Numbered from the stretch's first letter, positions 1 through 8,315 are shown. The stretch: 64,000 nt of DNA from JAVJUV01 sp047314965 (GCF_047314965.1 NZ_JBLBVK010000053.1:81839-145838), one strand, 5' to 3'. Numbers and translations: made by a program. Notes: generated by a model not told the origin, from the sequence alone.

Positions 1-1
1 C

Positions 2-451
2 GGCACAAACGCTGACCGCGGAATCCTGGCGACCGACCTGAACTCCGACGGACGTCAGCGCGGCATCCTCTATGTCGACGGCGGCGTCTCGACCGGCACG
101 ACCGGACATCTCCGCATGGAAGGCAAGGAAGTCTTCCGCCACGCCGTCGAGAAACTGGCCCAGACTGCCGATGCGGCGCTGGAGAAAGCCGGCCTGAAAG
201 CCGATGATGTCGACTGGATCGTGCCCCATCAGGCAAACCTGAGGATCATCAAGTCCACGGCACAAAAGATGGGAATCGACCTCGATCGCGTCGTGATCAC
301 CGTCCAGGATCACGGCAACACCTCGGCCGCATCGATTCCTCTGGCGCTCTCCGTCGGGGTCGAGCGCGGCCAGATCAAACAGGGCGATCTGGTGGTGACC
401 GAGGCGATCGGCGGCGGATTGGCCTGGGGATCGGTGGTTCTTCGCTGGTAA
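2..451 (+). CDS. fabH: 3-oxoacyl-ACP synthase III (FabH), C-terminal part
   Basis: The frame is open from the left edge, so the N-terminal half, including the active-site cysteine, lies outside the window. The visible 149 residues carry the two other catalytic signatures of FabH: VPHQANLRI with the histidine and HGNTSAASIP with the asparagine, followed by the usual end GGGLAWGSVVLRW. FabH condenses acetyl-CoA with malonyl-ACP to start type II fatty acid synthesis in the cytoplasm. The next gene is ihfA on the same strand, a known neighbour order in Rhodobacteraceae. Identity is secure from the motifs; the gene is merely cut by the window, with no sign of decay. Confidence 0.95.
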   Translation, partial: GTNADRGILATDLNSDGRQRGILYVDGGVSTGTTGHLRMEGKEVFRHAVEKLAQTADAALEKAGLKADDVDWIVPHQANLRIIKSTAQKMGIDLDRVVITVQDHGNTSAASIPLALSVGVERGQIKQGDLVVTEAIGGGLAWGSVVLRW

Positions 452-544
452 TCCGGCTTCAAGGCCCTTTTCCAACCGCTTGATATTGACTCGGAAAATC
501 TTCCCGCCCATGCTAGCGCGAACAATTGCAAGCGGGGGAGTGGA

Positions 545-847
545 ATGAGCGAAAAGACATTGACGCGTATGGATTTGAGCGACGCCGTTTTCCGGGAGGT
601 CGGTCTCAGCCGCAACGAATCCGCCCAGCTTGTGGAAAGTGTCCTTCAGCACATGTCCGACGCGCTTGTGAGTGGCGAGCAGGTCAAGATTTCGTCCTTC
701 GGGACGTTCTCGATCCGGGACAAGGCCGCGCGTGTCGGCCGCAACCCGAAGACCGGAGAGGAAGTCCCGATCCACCCGCGCCGGGTTCTGACCTTCCGCC
801 CGTCCCATCTCATGAAAGAGCGCGTTGCAGCCGGCAACAAGCAGTAA
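545..847 (+). CDS. ihfA: integration host factor subunit alpha
   Basis: A 100-residue member of the HU/IHF family. The beta-arm region reads FGTFSIRDKAARVGRNPKTGEE, with the GRNPKTGE motif that intercalates into the minor groove. The N-terminal extension before LTRMDLSDAVF and the overall length fit IHF alpha rather than HU. IHF heterodimers bend DNA at specific sites and support transcription and replication. The ATG follows GGGGGAGTGGA, a strong ribosome binding site. It lies 93 bp after fabH and 4 bp before the MerR gene, probably in one transcript. Confidence 0.93.
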   Translation: MSEKTLTRMDLSDAVFREVGLSRNESAQLVESVLQHMSDALVSGEQVKISSFGTFSIRDKAARVGRNPKTGEEVPIHPRRVLTFRPSHLMKERVAAGNKQ

Positions 848-851
848 CGAA

Positions 852-1610
852 ATGGAAAAATCCCGCGAGGCGTTTCGCACCATCTCGGAAGTGGCCGAGT
901 GGCTGGACGTCCCGACACACGTCCTGAGATTCTGGGAAAGCCGTTTCTCGCAGATCAAACCGGTGAAGCGCGCCGGTGGGCGGCGCTATTACCGCCCGTC
1001 CGACATGCGGGTCATCGGCGGGGTCAAGACGCTCCTCCACGATCAGGGCATGACGATCCGCGGTGTGCAGAAACTGTTCCGCGAGCAGGGTATCAAGCAC
1101 GTCTCGTCCTTCTCGCCCAAGCTCTACGGACCGGCGGGAACCCCTGACGAAGACGATGCACAGGTCATCGACGGCCAGCTTGTTGCCGACGAAGTCGACC
1201 AGATCCAACCGTCCCCCGCCGCGCGCTCTACCCGAGACGCGACACCGGACCCGGTTCCCGAAGAGGAAACCTCGGTTGCGGAGGATGCTGGGCCAGAAGC
1301 CAGCGATCTGGTCTTCATCCATTCGCGCGCTGCAGGCCAGCCAGTCGAATCCGAAGCACCGCAACCCGCGTTCGACCTCGGGCCGGAACCGGAACAGGCC
1401 GCGGAACCGGAAGCAGCTCCGGCACTGTCCATTCCGGCCACGCCAGATGTCCCGGACACGGATGCCGCCGACGACGACCCGGCCCATTCGGACGCCCCTG
1501 GCATTGCGGCCCTGGTCGTGACAGCGCGGCGCGCCCGTTTGCGCGGAGAGCGCGACACCATCGTTCAGGTCGTTGACCGTCTGAAAGACCTTCGCGCACG
1601 GCTCGGCTGA
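852..1610 (+). CDS. MerR family transcriptional regulator
   Basis: Residues about 5-75 form a MerR winged helix-turn-helix (ISEVAEWLDVPTHVLRFWESRF, then GGRRYYRPSDM and a GMTIRGVQKLF helix). The remaining two thirds are acidic and rich in Ala, Pro and Glu, probably disordered, and end in a basic helix. No effector-binding domain or metal-binding cysteines are visible, so the signal is unknown. An upstream in-frame start at 825 exists but lies inside ihfA; the ATG at 852, just past the ihfA stop, is preferred because the product then begins directly at the HTH as in orthologues placed after ihfA in this group. Confidence 0.85.
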   Translation: MEKSREAFRTISEVAEWLDVPTHVLRFWESRFSQIKPVKRAGGRRYYRPSDMRVIGGVKTLLHDQGMTIRGVQKLFREQGIKHVSSFSPKLYGPAGTPDEDDAQVIDGQLVADEVDQIQPSPAARSTRDATPDPVPEEETSVAEDAGPEASDLVFIHSRAAGQPVESEAPQPAFDLGPEPEQAAEPEAAPALSIPATPDVPDTDAADDDPAHSDAPGIAALVVTARRARLRGERDTIVQVVDRLKDLRARLG

Positions 1611-1689
1611 CCCATGCCGGAGAGCAAGACAACCCGGGCCAAACTCTGCCCTTGCCCCCGGCCCCGTTTTGGGTCAGAACGCGCTCCGT

Positions 1690-1767
1690 CGGGCTATGGC
1701 GCAGCCTGGTTAGCGCGTCCGTCTGGGGGACGGAAGGTCGCAGGTTCGAATCCTGCTAGCCCGACCA
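1690..1767 (+). tRNA. tRNA-Pro (anticodon GGG), CCA encoded
   Basis: The cloverleaf can be folded by hand. The acceptor arms CGGGCTA and TAGCCCG pair perfectly. The anticodon arms TCCGT and ACGGA enclose the loop CTGGGGG, giving anticodon GGG for proline CCC/CCU codons. The T arm is CAGGTTCGAATCCTG, and the discriminator A is followed by an encoded CCA. No integrase gene or duplicated tRNA end is seen nearby, so there is no sign of use as an attachment site. Confidence 0.95.
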
Positions 1768-1789
1768 ATAACCACGTCACGAGGTTCAA

Positions 1790-2866
1790 ATGACCGGAGT
1801 CCTGCCAGACAGTGCAATCCGGGACATGGCGTCAACCGGCGTGATCACCGCCGAAACGCCCGTCACCTCTGAACAGGTGCAGCCCGCCTCGCTCGATCTC
1901 CGGCTCGGCAACGTCGCTTACAGGGTGCGCGCGTCCTTCCTTGCGCCGGGCGGCACCACCGTCGCCAGGCGGCTCGACGCCTTTACCATGCACAAGATCG
2001 ACCTGACCCGCGGCGCAGTGCTGGAGAAGGGCTGCGTCTATGTCGTGCCCCTGATGGAAGGACTGAACCTGCCGTCCGATGTCTCGGCCGTTGCGAACGC
2101 AAAGAGTTCGACCGGACGCCTCGATCTGCTGACCCGGACGATCATTGACGGCGGCACGGAATTTGACCGTATCCCGGCCGGCTATCGCGGCCCGCTCTAT
2201 GCCGAAATCTGTCCGAGGTCTTTCTCGGTTCTCGTCCGGCCCGGCATGCGCCTGAACCAGATTCGTTTTCGCCGCGGCCATGCCACCCTCGATGACAGCG
2301 CGCTCCACGCGCTCCACGCGACCTGCCCTCTGGTCTCGGGCACTCCGGTCATTTCCGAGGGCCTTGGCTTCTCGGTCGATCTGAAACCCGCCAGCACGAC
2401 ACTGGTTGGCTACCGCGCCAAGCCGCATACGGGGGTCATCGACCTTGACCGGATCGCCGGCTACGACGCGGCGGACTACTGGGAAGAAGTGCATACCACC
2501 AATGGCCGCATCATTCTCGATCCCGGCGCGTTCTACATCCTCGTCAGCCGCGAGGCGGTCACGATCCCGCCCGACCACGCCGCCGAAATGGCCCCGTATC
2601 TCGCGATGGTCGGAGAGTTCCGCGTTCATTATGCAGGGTTCTTCGATCCCGGTTTCGGCTTTGCCGCCGCAGGTGGCGCCGGCTCCCGCGGCGTGCTGGA
2701 AGTACGTTGCCACGAAGCACCCTTCGTGCTGGAGCACGGACAGGTCGTCGGGCGACTGGTCTACGAGAAGATGGAAACCCTGCCCGAAGTCCTCTACGGC
2801 CGTGAGATCGCATCGAACTATCAGGGCCAGGGCCTGAAGCTGTCCAAGCATTTTCGCGCCAATTGA
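1790..2866 (+). CDS. dcd: 2'-deoxycytidine 5'-triphosphate deaminase, long alphaproteobacterial form
   Basis: The 358-residue product is nearly twice the length of enterobacterial Dcd. The N-terminal half opens with LPDSAIRDM and QPASLDLRLG, typical of dCTP deaminase, and has a trimer-core-like segment SSTGRLDLLTRT through IPAGYRGPLYAEI. The C-terminal half repeats the fold (GEFRVHYAGFFDPGFG, then GVLEVRCHEAPFVLEHGQ). It therefore looks like two dUTPase/DCD folds in tandem, a form known in this class. It supplies dUTP for thymidylate synthesis by deaminating dCTP in the cytoplasm. It starts 23 bp after tRNA-Pro. Confidence 0.9.
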   Translation: MTGVLPDSAIRDMASTGVITAETPVTSEQVQPASLDLRLGNVAYRVRASFLAPGGTTVARRLDAFTMHKIDLTRGAVLEKGCVYVVPLMEGLNLPSDVSAVANAKSSTGRLDLLTRTIIDGGTEFDRIPAGYRGPLYAEICPRSFSVLVRPGMRLNQIRFRRGHATLDDSALHALHATCPLVSGTPVISEGLGFSVDLKPASTTLVGYRAKPHTGVIDLDRIAGYDAADYWEEVHTTNGRIILDPGAFYILVSREAVTIPPDHAAEMAPYLAMVGEFRVHYAGFFDPGFGFAAAGGAGSRGVLEVRCHEAPFVLEHGQVVGRLVYEKMETLPEVLYGREIASNYQGQGLKLSKHFRAN

Positions 2867-2961
2867 CCGATGCCCCGGCACGGCTCCCTTGACGCGCTTC
2901 GAACCCCACCACATCTGAGACGGGCGGCACAGACGGCGCCGTTCCCACCCGGCGGCACCGC

Positions 2962-3882
2962 ATGGACATCTTCCTGATCGTGATTGGCCTCCTCGCCCTC
3001 GTCGGCGGGGGAGAAACCCTTGTGAACGGGGCGGTCAGCCTCGCGAAGTCACTCAAACTCTCACCGATGGCGATCGGCCTGACCATCGTTGGCTTCGGCA
3101 CTTCACTCCCCGAACTTCTGACGAGCGTCACCGCGGCGCTTGCGGGATCACCAGGCGTCGCGATCGGAAACGTGATCGGCTCGAACATCGCCAATATCCT
3201 CCTGATCCTCGGTGTCGCCGCGCTTCTGTCGCCGATTGCCGTCGACAGAAGCGGTTTTCGCAGGGACAACACGGTTCTGATCCTCGCCACCGCTGCGGCC
3301 ATCGCGATCCTGGTAATGGGCAATGCCGGGCGCCTGGCGGGCGTGGCGCTGGCGATCAGCCTCCTTCTCTATCTCGGCTATGTCCTGCGCTATGCCGATG
3401 GCCCGGGTCCACAGGAAGAGATCGAGGAACTGACACGCCCCGGCTGGAAATCGGCCCTGTTCATCGCAGGCGGGCTTGCTGCGACGATCCTCGGCGCCAA
3501 GGCGCTGGTGACGGGAGCCGTCGCCATCGCCGCCCACGCGGGTCTCTCCGAGGCGGTGATCGGACTGACACTCGTGGCGGTTGGAACCTCGCTGCCGGAA
3601 CTCGTGACCTCGATCATCGCGGCCCGGAAAAAGATGAGCGACGTGGCCCTCGGCAACATCGTCGGCTCGAACATCTTCAACATCCTGGGCATCCTGGGCG
3701 TGACCGCCATCATCGCCCCGATCCCCGTGCCCGCCGAAATGGTTGTGCGCGACAGTCTCGTCCTTGGGCTCGCCACCGTTCTGATGGTTGTGAATTGCAG
3801 GACCGGCTGGAAGATCACCCGGACCGAGGGCGCGATCTTCCTCGCGCTCTACATGGGTTATATCTGGCTGCTCTGGCCCTGA
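2962..3882 (+). CDS. calcium/sodium antiporter, CaCA family
   Basis: A 306-residue integral inner-membrane protein with about ten hydrophobic segments. The two diagnostic alpha repeats of the CaCA family are clear: GFGTSLPELLTS with GNVIGSNIANILLILG in the first half, and AVGTSLPELVTS with GNIVGSNIFNILGILG in the second, pointing to an inverted internal duplication. The acidic residue in each SLPEL segment is the expected cation ligand. It probably exchanges Ca2+ for Na+ or H+, as proposed for E. coli YrbG; the actual ion is inferred. It ends 3 bp from the convergent GNAT gene. Confidence 0.9.
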   Translation: MDIFLIVIGLLALVGGGETLVNGAVSLAKSLKLSPMAIGLTIVGFGTSLPELLTSVTAALAGSPGVAIGNVIGSNIANILLILGVAALLSPIAVDRSGFRRDNTVLILATAAAIAILVMGNAGRLAGVALAISLLLYLGYVLRYADGPGPQEEIEELTRPGWKSALFIAGGLAATILGAKALVTGAVAIAAHAGLSEAVIGLTLVAVGTSLPELVTSIIAARKKMSDVALGNIVGSNIFNILGILGVTAIIAPIPVPAEMVVRDSLVLGLATVLMVVNCRTGWKITRTEGAIFLALYMGYIWLLWP

Positions 3883-3885
3883 GTC

Positions 3886-4416
3886 TCAGTCCAGAACCTT
3901 CTCCATGAAGACAAGGACATCGGCCAGAATCTCGTCCTCGAAATGGTCGCTCTCGGGATAAGCGTCACGGAACTCAAACCCCATGTCCCGGTATAGCCCG
4001 ATCGCGGGTGTCAGGTTCCGGGTCGTATCAAGACGAAGCGCCCGTACCCCCAGGGCCCGCGCTTCGGCGACCGCAGCCTCGACCAATGCGCGCCCCGCTC
4101 CAGTGCCACGCCCCTCGGGACGCACGTAGAGGCGTTTGATTTCCATATCGCGCGCACCTGATTTCCGGAGGAAGACCATGCCCACGGCCTCGCACGGCCC
4201 ACGTTCCGCCACGAAGGTCCGGCCTATCGGCGGCACGACCTTGTGCAACCCGCTCATCGTGCTGGAGATCAGGGTCTCGGGGTCGAAAGACACGCCTGCG
4301 GTGGTCTCAAGGTCCTCGCAGACGAACCGGATGTACTCACCCAGCAACGGTTCCAGCTCACGGACCTCGTCAATCCTGTCGAGCGTCCGAACCCGAACTC
4401 CACCGTCGGCGCCCAT
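3886..4416 (-). CDS. GNAT family N-acetyltransferase
   Basis: A 176-residue single-domain acetyltransferase. The acetyl-CoA binding motif A is seen as RLYVRPEGRGTGAGRALVEAA (about residues 95-115), followed by LRLDTTRNLTPAIGLYRDMGF typical of motif B. The substrate cannot be read from sequence. It is the last gene of the leftward nagZ-scpA-scpB unit, 4 bp after the small 48-residue gene. Confidence 0.85.
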   Translation of the reverse strand: MGADGGVRVRTLDRIDEVRELEPLLGEYIRFVCEDLETTAGVSFDPETLISSTMSGLHKVVPPIGRTFVAERGPCEAVGMVFLRKSGARDMEIKRLYVRPEGRGTGAGRALVEAAVAEARALGVRALRLDTTRNLTPAIGLYRDMGFEFRDAYPESDHFEDEILADVLVFMEKVLD

Positions 4417-4420
4417 GGCC

Positions 4421-4567
4421 TCAGAACCGCCCGAGGCGGCGTCCCATGCGCAGCTTCTTCGCGGCTTCGGCCAGTTTCGGATCGGTCTTCTGGCCCTTGT
4501 TCACTGCGCGCAGCCCGTGCCGGAACAGAAGCTGCATCGCCATGTGTATCAGTCGCTCAACGTTCAT
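4421..4567 (-). CDS. small conserved-looking basic protein, 48 aa
   Basis: A 48-residue ORF lies exactly between scpB (stop 3 bp upstream) and the GNAT gene (start 4 bp downstream). The product opens MNVERLIHMAMQLLFRHGLR, then a KGQK stretch, then an alanine/lysine-rich helix ending in RRLGRF. It is strongly basic and probably helical; no transmembrane segment, cysteines or known domain are visible. Tight packing inside an operon with a continuous G+C-rich frame argues that it is translated. In many Rhodobacteraceae scpAB is followed by a short gene and then tatABC; here tat genes are absent. Function unknown. Confidence 0.6.
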   Translation of the reverse strand: MNVERLIHMAMQLLFRHGLRAVNKGQKTDPKLAEAAKKLRMGRRLGRF

Positions 4568-4570
4568 GTC

Positions 4571-5218
4571 TCAGCTCTCGTCCTCGAACATGTCGGTCTG
4601 ATCTTCCTCGCCGTCTTCGTCCTCGCCCTCGACGGGTTCACCCGGCGGCGGACGGTTCTCCAGAAGTCCCGCGGCACGCAATTCCTTAAGCCCCGGCAGA
4701 TCGCGCGCGTTCTCCAGGCCGAAGTGATCCAGGAACTCCTGCGTCACCATGTAGGTGACAGGGCGGCCCGGAGTCATCTTGCGCCGTCCGAACTTGATCC
4801 ACTCCAACTCCATGAGCTGATCGATGGTGCCCCGGCTGACGCTGACGCCCCGGATCTCCTCGATCTCCGCCCGCGTGACGGGCTGATGATAAGCGACGAT
4901 GGCCAGCGTCTCGATTGCGGCGCGGCTCAGCTTCCGGGTCTCGACCGTTTCCTTTTGCATCAGGAAACCAAGATCAGGAGCAGTCCGGATCGCCCAGGCC
5001 TCGCCCACTTTCACCACCGAGACACCGCGCCCCTCGTACCGCTTGCGCAGCATTTGAACCGCTTCGGCCGCATCGGCACCATGAGGCATCCGGGCATTCA
5101 GTTCGGCGACGGACACCGGCTCGGCGCTGGCGAAAAGGATGGCCTCCACCATCCGCTCCTGCTCGGCCAGCGGCGGCGCCTCGAACAGGCTCTCGCGAAC
5201 GTCCCCTTCCTCAACCAC
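4571..5218 (-). CDS. scpB: segregation and condensation protein B
   Basis: A 215-residue protein with the tandem winged-helix layout of ScpB: first domain EAILFASAEPVSVAELNARM, second domain TLAIVAYHQPVTRAEIEEIRGVS with GTIDQLMELEWIKFGRR and GRPVTYMVTQEFLDHFGL. ScpB dimers bind the kleisin ScpA within the SMC complex that compacts and segregates the chromosome. The start overlaps the scpA stop by 8 bp. The C-terminus is an acidic tail (EGEDEDGEEDQTDMFEDES). Confidence 0.93.
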   Translation of the reverse strand: MVEEGDVRESLFEAPPLAEQERMVEAILFASAEPVSVAELNARMPHGADAAEAVQMLRKRYEGRGVSVVKVGEAWAIRTAPDLGFLMQKETVETRKLSRAAIETLAIVAYHQPVTRAEIEEIRGVSVSRGTIDQLMELEWIKFGRRKMTPGRPVTYMVTQEFLDHFGLENARDLPGLKELRAAGLLENRPPPGEPVEGEDEDGEEDQTDMFEDES

Positions 5219-5993
5219 GGGCGACAGACCTGATCTGGATGGGGGCGAACGTGTCAGTCTGCCTGATCTGGATCGCGCCGTTCTTCACCAGCTCCAGCGA
5301 AGCCGCGAAATGGCTGGCCGTGGCCGAGCGCCGCCGGACCGGATCGGTCTCCCAGCCCTCGGGCAGATAGGACATCAGATCGGTCCAGTCGCCCGCATAG
5401 CCTATCAGCCCGCGCATCCGTTCCAAGGCCTGCTCCAGCGTGAAGACATGTTTGCGGTCGAAGGCATAGGGCCGGAACTCGTCCTTCGTCCGGATACGGG
5501 CATAGCCCTGCATCAGGTCCAGAAGCGTCGCGGTATAGCGCACCTTCCGCACCCGTTCGATACTCTCGGGAATGCCCCGCACGAAAAAATCCCGTCCCTT
5601 CTGGTCCCGCGCCATCAGCTGGGCCGCGCATTCGCGCATCGCCGCCAGACGCTCCAGCTGGAACGCCAGATGGGCGGCAAGCTCCTCGCCCGAGGGCCCT
5701 TCGTCCGCCGGATCGGGTGGCAAAAGAAGACGCGATTTCAGGAAGGCCAGCCACGCGGCCATCACGAGGTAATCCGCTGCCAGTTCGATCCGCAACGACT
5801 TGGCGCGCTCTATGAAGGCAAGGTATTGCTCGGCCAGCGCCAGGACGCTGATCTTCCGAAGGTCCACCTTCTGGGTCCGTGACAGCATCAACAGAAGGTC
5901 GAGCGGGCCTTCGAACCCGTCGACATCGACAATCAGTGCTTCCGCCGCAAGACGGGCTTCGACATCGTCGAAATCGGCGTCGCCGTCAGGCAT
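5211..5993 (-). CDS. scpA: segregation and condensation protein A (kleisin)
   Basis: A 260-residue kleisin. The N-terminal signature DVDGFEGPLDLLLMLSRTQKVDL followed by ISVLALAEQYLAFIE is diagnostic of ScpA and binds the SMC head-neck. LAADYLVMAAWLAFLKSRLLLP follows. The C-terminal winged helix (SHFAASLELVKNGAIQIRQTDTFAPI) binds the other SMC head. It overlaps nagZ by 8 bp upstream and scpB by 8 bp downstream, so the three are translationally linked. Confidence 0.93.
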   Translation of the reverse strand: MPDGDADFDDVEARLAAEALIVDVDGFEGPLDLLLMLSRTQKVDLRKISVLALAEQYLAFIERAKSLRIELAADYLVMAAWLAFLKSRLLLPPDPADEGPSGEELAAHLAFQLERLAAMRECAAQLMARDQKGRDFFVRGIPESIERVRKVRYTATLLDLMQGYARIRTKDEFRPYAFDRKHVFTLEQALERMRGLIGYAGDWTDLMSYLPEGWETDPVRRRSATASHFAASLELVKNGAIQIRQTDTFAPIQIRSVARG

Positions 5994-6987
5994 TGTCTGC
6001 TCCCCCGGTTAGAGAGGCAAATTCGGCTTCCAGCGTCGGAATGTCAATATCTGTTGGGGTTCTCCGGCAGGAAAGCGCAATATCTGCCCTCTCCGCCGCG
6101 TCTTGCGTCATCTGGCCCATGGTGTCCGCAAGCAACTCCATCTCGTCCGGATCGCCATTGCAGTGCAGCACCAGATCGCAGCCAGCTGCCAGCGCCGCCG
6201 CACCGCGCTCCGCCACGCTGCCCCGAAGCGCGCCCATCGAGATATCGTCGGTCATCAGAAGCCCCTTCAGACCAAGTTCCTCCCGAAGATACCGGATTCC
6301 TGCGGGTGAAAGGGTTAACGGCACCTCGGGATCGATCTCCGGCAGCACGATATGCGCCGTCATCACCATCGGCAGATCCGCCAGCGCCCGGAACGGCGCG
6401 AAATCCGTGTCCCGAAGATCGGCCAGCGGCACGTCGATCCGCGGCAGTCCCTTGTGGCTGTCGACCGTCGCGCGCCCGTGGCCCGGCGCATGCTTGATCA
6501 CCGGCAGGCAACCGGCATCCATCAGGCCCTCCGCACAGGCCCGCGCCATCGAAACGACCGTCGCAGCATCCGTGCCGTAGCACCGGTTCCGTAGGAAAGG
6601 ATGCGTTTCGGGCCAGGCGATGTCGCCGGAGGGCGCGCAGTTCACGTCGATCCCATGCGCCACGAGTTCGGCGCCAATCAGAAGACCGCGCAGGTACATC
6701 GCGCGCGCGGACCCGGTCTGCGCAACCTGGTCCAGCGGCGGCAGCCATTCGCGCCAGTGAGGCGCGCGCATCCGCTGCACCCGACCGCCTTCCTGGTCGA
6801 TCAGTACCGGCGCCTCGCGCCCGACCGCCGCACGAAGATCACCCGTCAGCTGCCGAAGCTGCTCCGGGTTCTCGCAATTGCGTTGGAAGATGATAAAGCC
6901 CCAAGGGGCGGCCTCACGGAAAAACGCGGCTTCCCGCGAGGTAAGAGTCGGCCCGGAGGGCGCGAATATATACGCGCCCTGCCCCAA
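5986..6987 (-). CDS. nagZ: beta-N-acetylhexosaminidase, glycoside hydrolase family 3
   Basis: A 333-residue NagZ-type enzyme for muropeptide recycling in the cytoplasm. The signatures are VLIDQEGGRVQRM (about residue 55), KHAPGHGRATVDSHKGLPRID with the loop His/Asp pair, and LMTDDISMGAL with the nucleophilic Asp. The start is taken as TTG at 6987, preceded by AGGAG at 4-nt spacing and overlapping the end of the SPOR gene. The longer frame up to 7083 would run back through that gene and lacks family similarity. The protein then begins LGQGAYIFAPSG, as NagZ proteins of this group do. Confidence 0.92.
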   Translation of the reverse strand: MGQGAYIFAPSGPTLTSREAAFFREAAPWGFIIFQRNCENPEQLRQLTGDLRAAVGREAPVLIDQEGGRVQRMRAPHWREWLPPLDQVAQTGSARAMYLRGLLIGAELVAHGIDVNCAPSGDIAWPETHPFLRNRCYGTDAATVVSMARACAEGLMDAGCLPVIKHAPGHGRATVDSHKGLPRIDVPLADLRDTDFAPFRALADLPMVMTAHIVLPEIDPEVPLTLSPAGIRYLREELGLKGLLMTDDISMGALRGSVAERGAAALAAGCDLVLHCNGDPDEMELLADTMGQMTQDAAERADIALSCRRTPTDIDIPTLEAEFASLTGGADNA

Positions 6988-6988
6988 G

Positions 6989-7972
6989 TTACTCCTGCAC
7001 CACCGGAATGCAGTTCGCGCCGTCCGACACCAGGACCGAGCAGAACCGCCGCGCGTCGGCCAGGTCTTCGAACCCCATTGCACGAAGCCGCCAGAACGTG
7101 CGCCCGCCCGTCTGGGCCTCCTGGATGACCAGTTCCTTACCGGTCATGTAGTTGCCGAACTGGGCATTGGCCTTGTCCCATTCGGCGCGCGCGATCTCGG
7201 CGCTGCCGAACGCCCCCAACTGCACAAGGCGCGTGCCGGCAGGGATGGTCGACGGATCGATCTCGCTCGCACCGCCCGTGGCCGAAGGCATGTAGCTGAC
7301 GGCTTGAAGGTTCTCCGGCCGGATCAGCGGGCGCGGTGTCACGACCGGCACGCCCGGAGCAGCCTCGACGGTCAGAACGGCGGGCTGGGCATCCTCGGCT
7401 TCATCGGCAAGCCCCAAGGCAAGAGCAACGGCCAGATCGGTGCCCGAACGGTCCGGCTCCGCCACGGTTTCTTCCTCGACCGCCAAAGTCTCGCTGGCCA
7501 CCAGCGGAACCGCCTCGCCCTCGCCTTCGTCCGCTTCCGTCGCCATGACCGACGCTTCCGTGGTCTCGATGCTCATGGGCGCGTCGACCAGCGGCGGCGG
7601 AGCCAACTCCGCCATCGGCTGAAGTTCAGCCATCGCCAGGTCTTCTTCTTCGTTCAGAATCGACGGCTGCGGCGCCAGAACAACCCGGTCGGCAAGATTT
7701 TCCTCGGTCCGTTCTTCCGCGATCCGGTTGACGGACAAACCCTGATACTCGCTGGCCAGTCCGCCCGGATCCTCCGGCGCGACCCGCATCGGACCTTCAA
7801 GCGCGCGCACTACGGGGACACCGGAGACATCGCGCACCCAGAGCTTCCAGCCCCAGGTCGCAAGTCCCGCAATCAGAACCACCGAAAGAAATGCGCCCGC
7901 CCAGTTCAGCGCCGCCGTCAGCGATCCGCCGAACCGGGAATCGCCGTAGTCGTCATAATTGAATGCCGCCAT
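6989..7972 (-). CDS. SPOR domain-containing membrane protein
   Basis: A 327-residue protein with a short cytoplasmic N-terminus, one transmembrane helix (about residues 24-46, LNWAGAFLSVVLIAGLATWG), a long acidic Ala/Glu-rich periplasmic linker, and a C-terminal SPOR domain from about residue 245 (RLVQLGAFGSAEIARAEWDK to FCSVLVSDGANCIPV). SPOR domains bind denuded septal glycan, so a role at the division site is likely. It is normally co-transcribed with argS in this group, but here a 1.6-kb islet separates them, so it must use its own promoter or one in the islet. Confidence 0.88.
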   Translation of the reverse strand: MAAFNYDDYGDSRFGGSLTAALNWAGAFLSVVLIAGLATWGWKLWVRDVSGVPVVRALEGPMRVAPEDPGGLASEYQGLSVNRIAEERTEENLADRVVLAPQPSILNEEEDLAMAELQPMAELAPPPLVDAPMSIETTEASVMATEADEGEGEAVPLVASETLAVEEETVAEPDRSGTDLAVALALGLADEAEDAQPAVLTVEAAPGVPVVTPRPLIRPENLQAVSYMPSATGGASEIDPSTIPAGTRLVQLGAFGSAEIARAEWDKANAQFGNYMTGKELVIQEAQTGGRTFWRLRAMGFEDLADARRFCSVLVSDGANCIPVVQE

Positions 7973-8315
7973 TTTCCATGCCTCTCACCAGCCGCCGGTT
8001 GTTCCAGCGGTCCGTCCTGCTCGTTTGACGTCGGTGGTGCGCTTGTTGTCAGCGCGGTTCCTCGCCCGCCGTCGCCACAAGTGTACCCAATTCGCAGGAA
8101 ATAACAACGCCCACGGCGCGCGTCAGGGCGTTTTCCGCCGCCCTTGCCCGGTGGCGGTGCCTCATCGGGTCGCAAACCGCCGGGTGGAAGCTCAATTCAA
8201 AGCTGAAAGCCGCCCTGCAGCGAAGGACGGCTTCGAGCCCAAGTTGCAATTCTTCCGCAATGCAGCGAATGTCATCTTTTGAATCGCTGCATTTTTCTTG
8301 CATGAGGCATATCCA
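7973..8315. other. intergenic left flank of the islet, 343 bp
   Basis: No convincing gene is seen between the SPOR gene and the Ntn-hydrolase-like gene. The first 200 bp keep the G+C-rich character of the host chromosome; the last 100 bp shift to lower G+C and contain a perfect inverted repeat (8259-8268 with 8284-8293). Promoters for the leftward SPOR gene and the rightward islet gene must both lie here, but no confident -35/-10 pair was found. Confidence 0.5.
8259..8293 (+). promoter_or_regulatory. perfect inverted repeat just before the islet gene
   Basis: The arms AATGCAGCGA (8259-8268) and TCGCTGCATT (8284-8293) are exact complements over 10 bp with a 15-nt loop. The downstream arm runs into TTTT at 8294-8297. 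It ends 22 bp before the chosen start codon at 8316. It could be an operator for a dimeric repressor, or a terminator/attenuator hairpin in the mRNA leader; sequence alone does not decide. Confidence 0.45.

Noticed and set aside
1690..1767. tRNA-Pro as an integration site for a genomic island
   Set aside because: No integrase, no repeated tRNA 3' end and ordinary housekeeping genes on both sides.
4136..5233. 365-codon rightward open frame antisense to scpB and the GNAT gene
   Set aside because: It overlaps well-supported genes fully, its product has no domain pattern and is rich in His, Arg and Pro as expected for an antisense shadow of G+C-rich genes.
5986..7083. Longer nagZ start at 7083
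   Set aside because: The added 32 residues read through the end of the SPOR gene and lack similarity; a TTG at 6987 has AGGAG at 4 nt.
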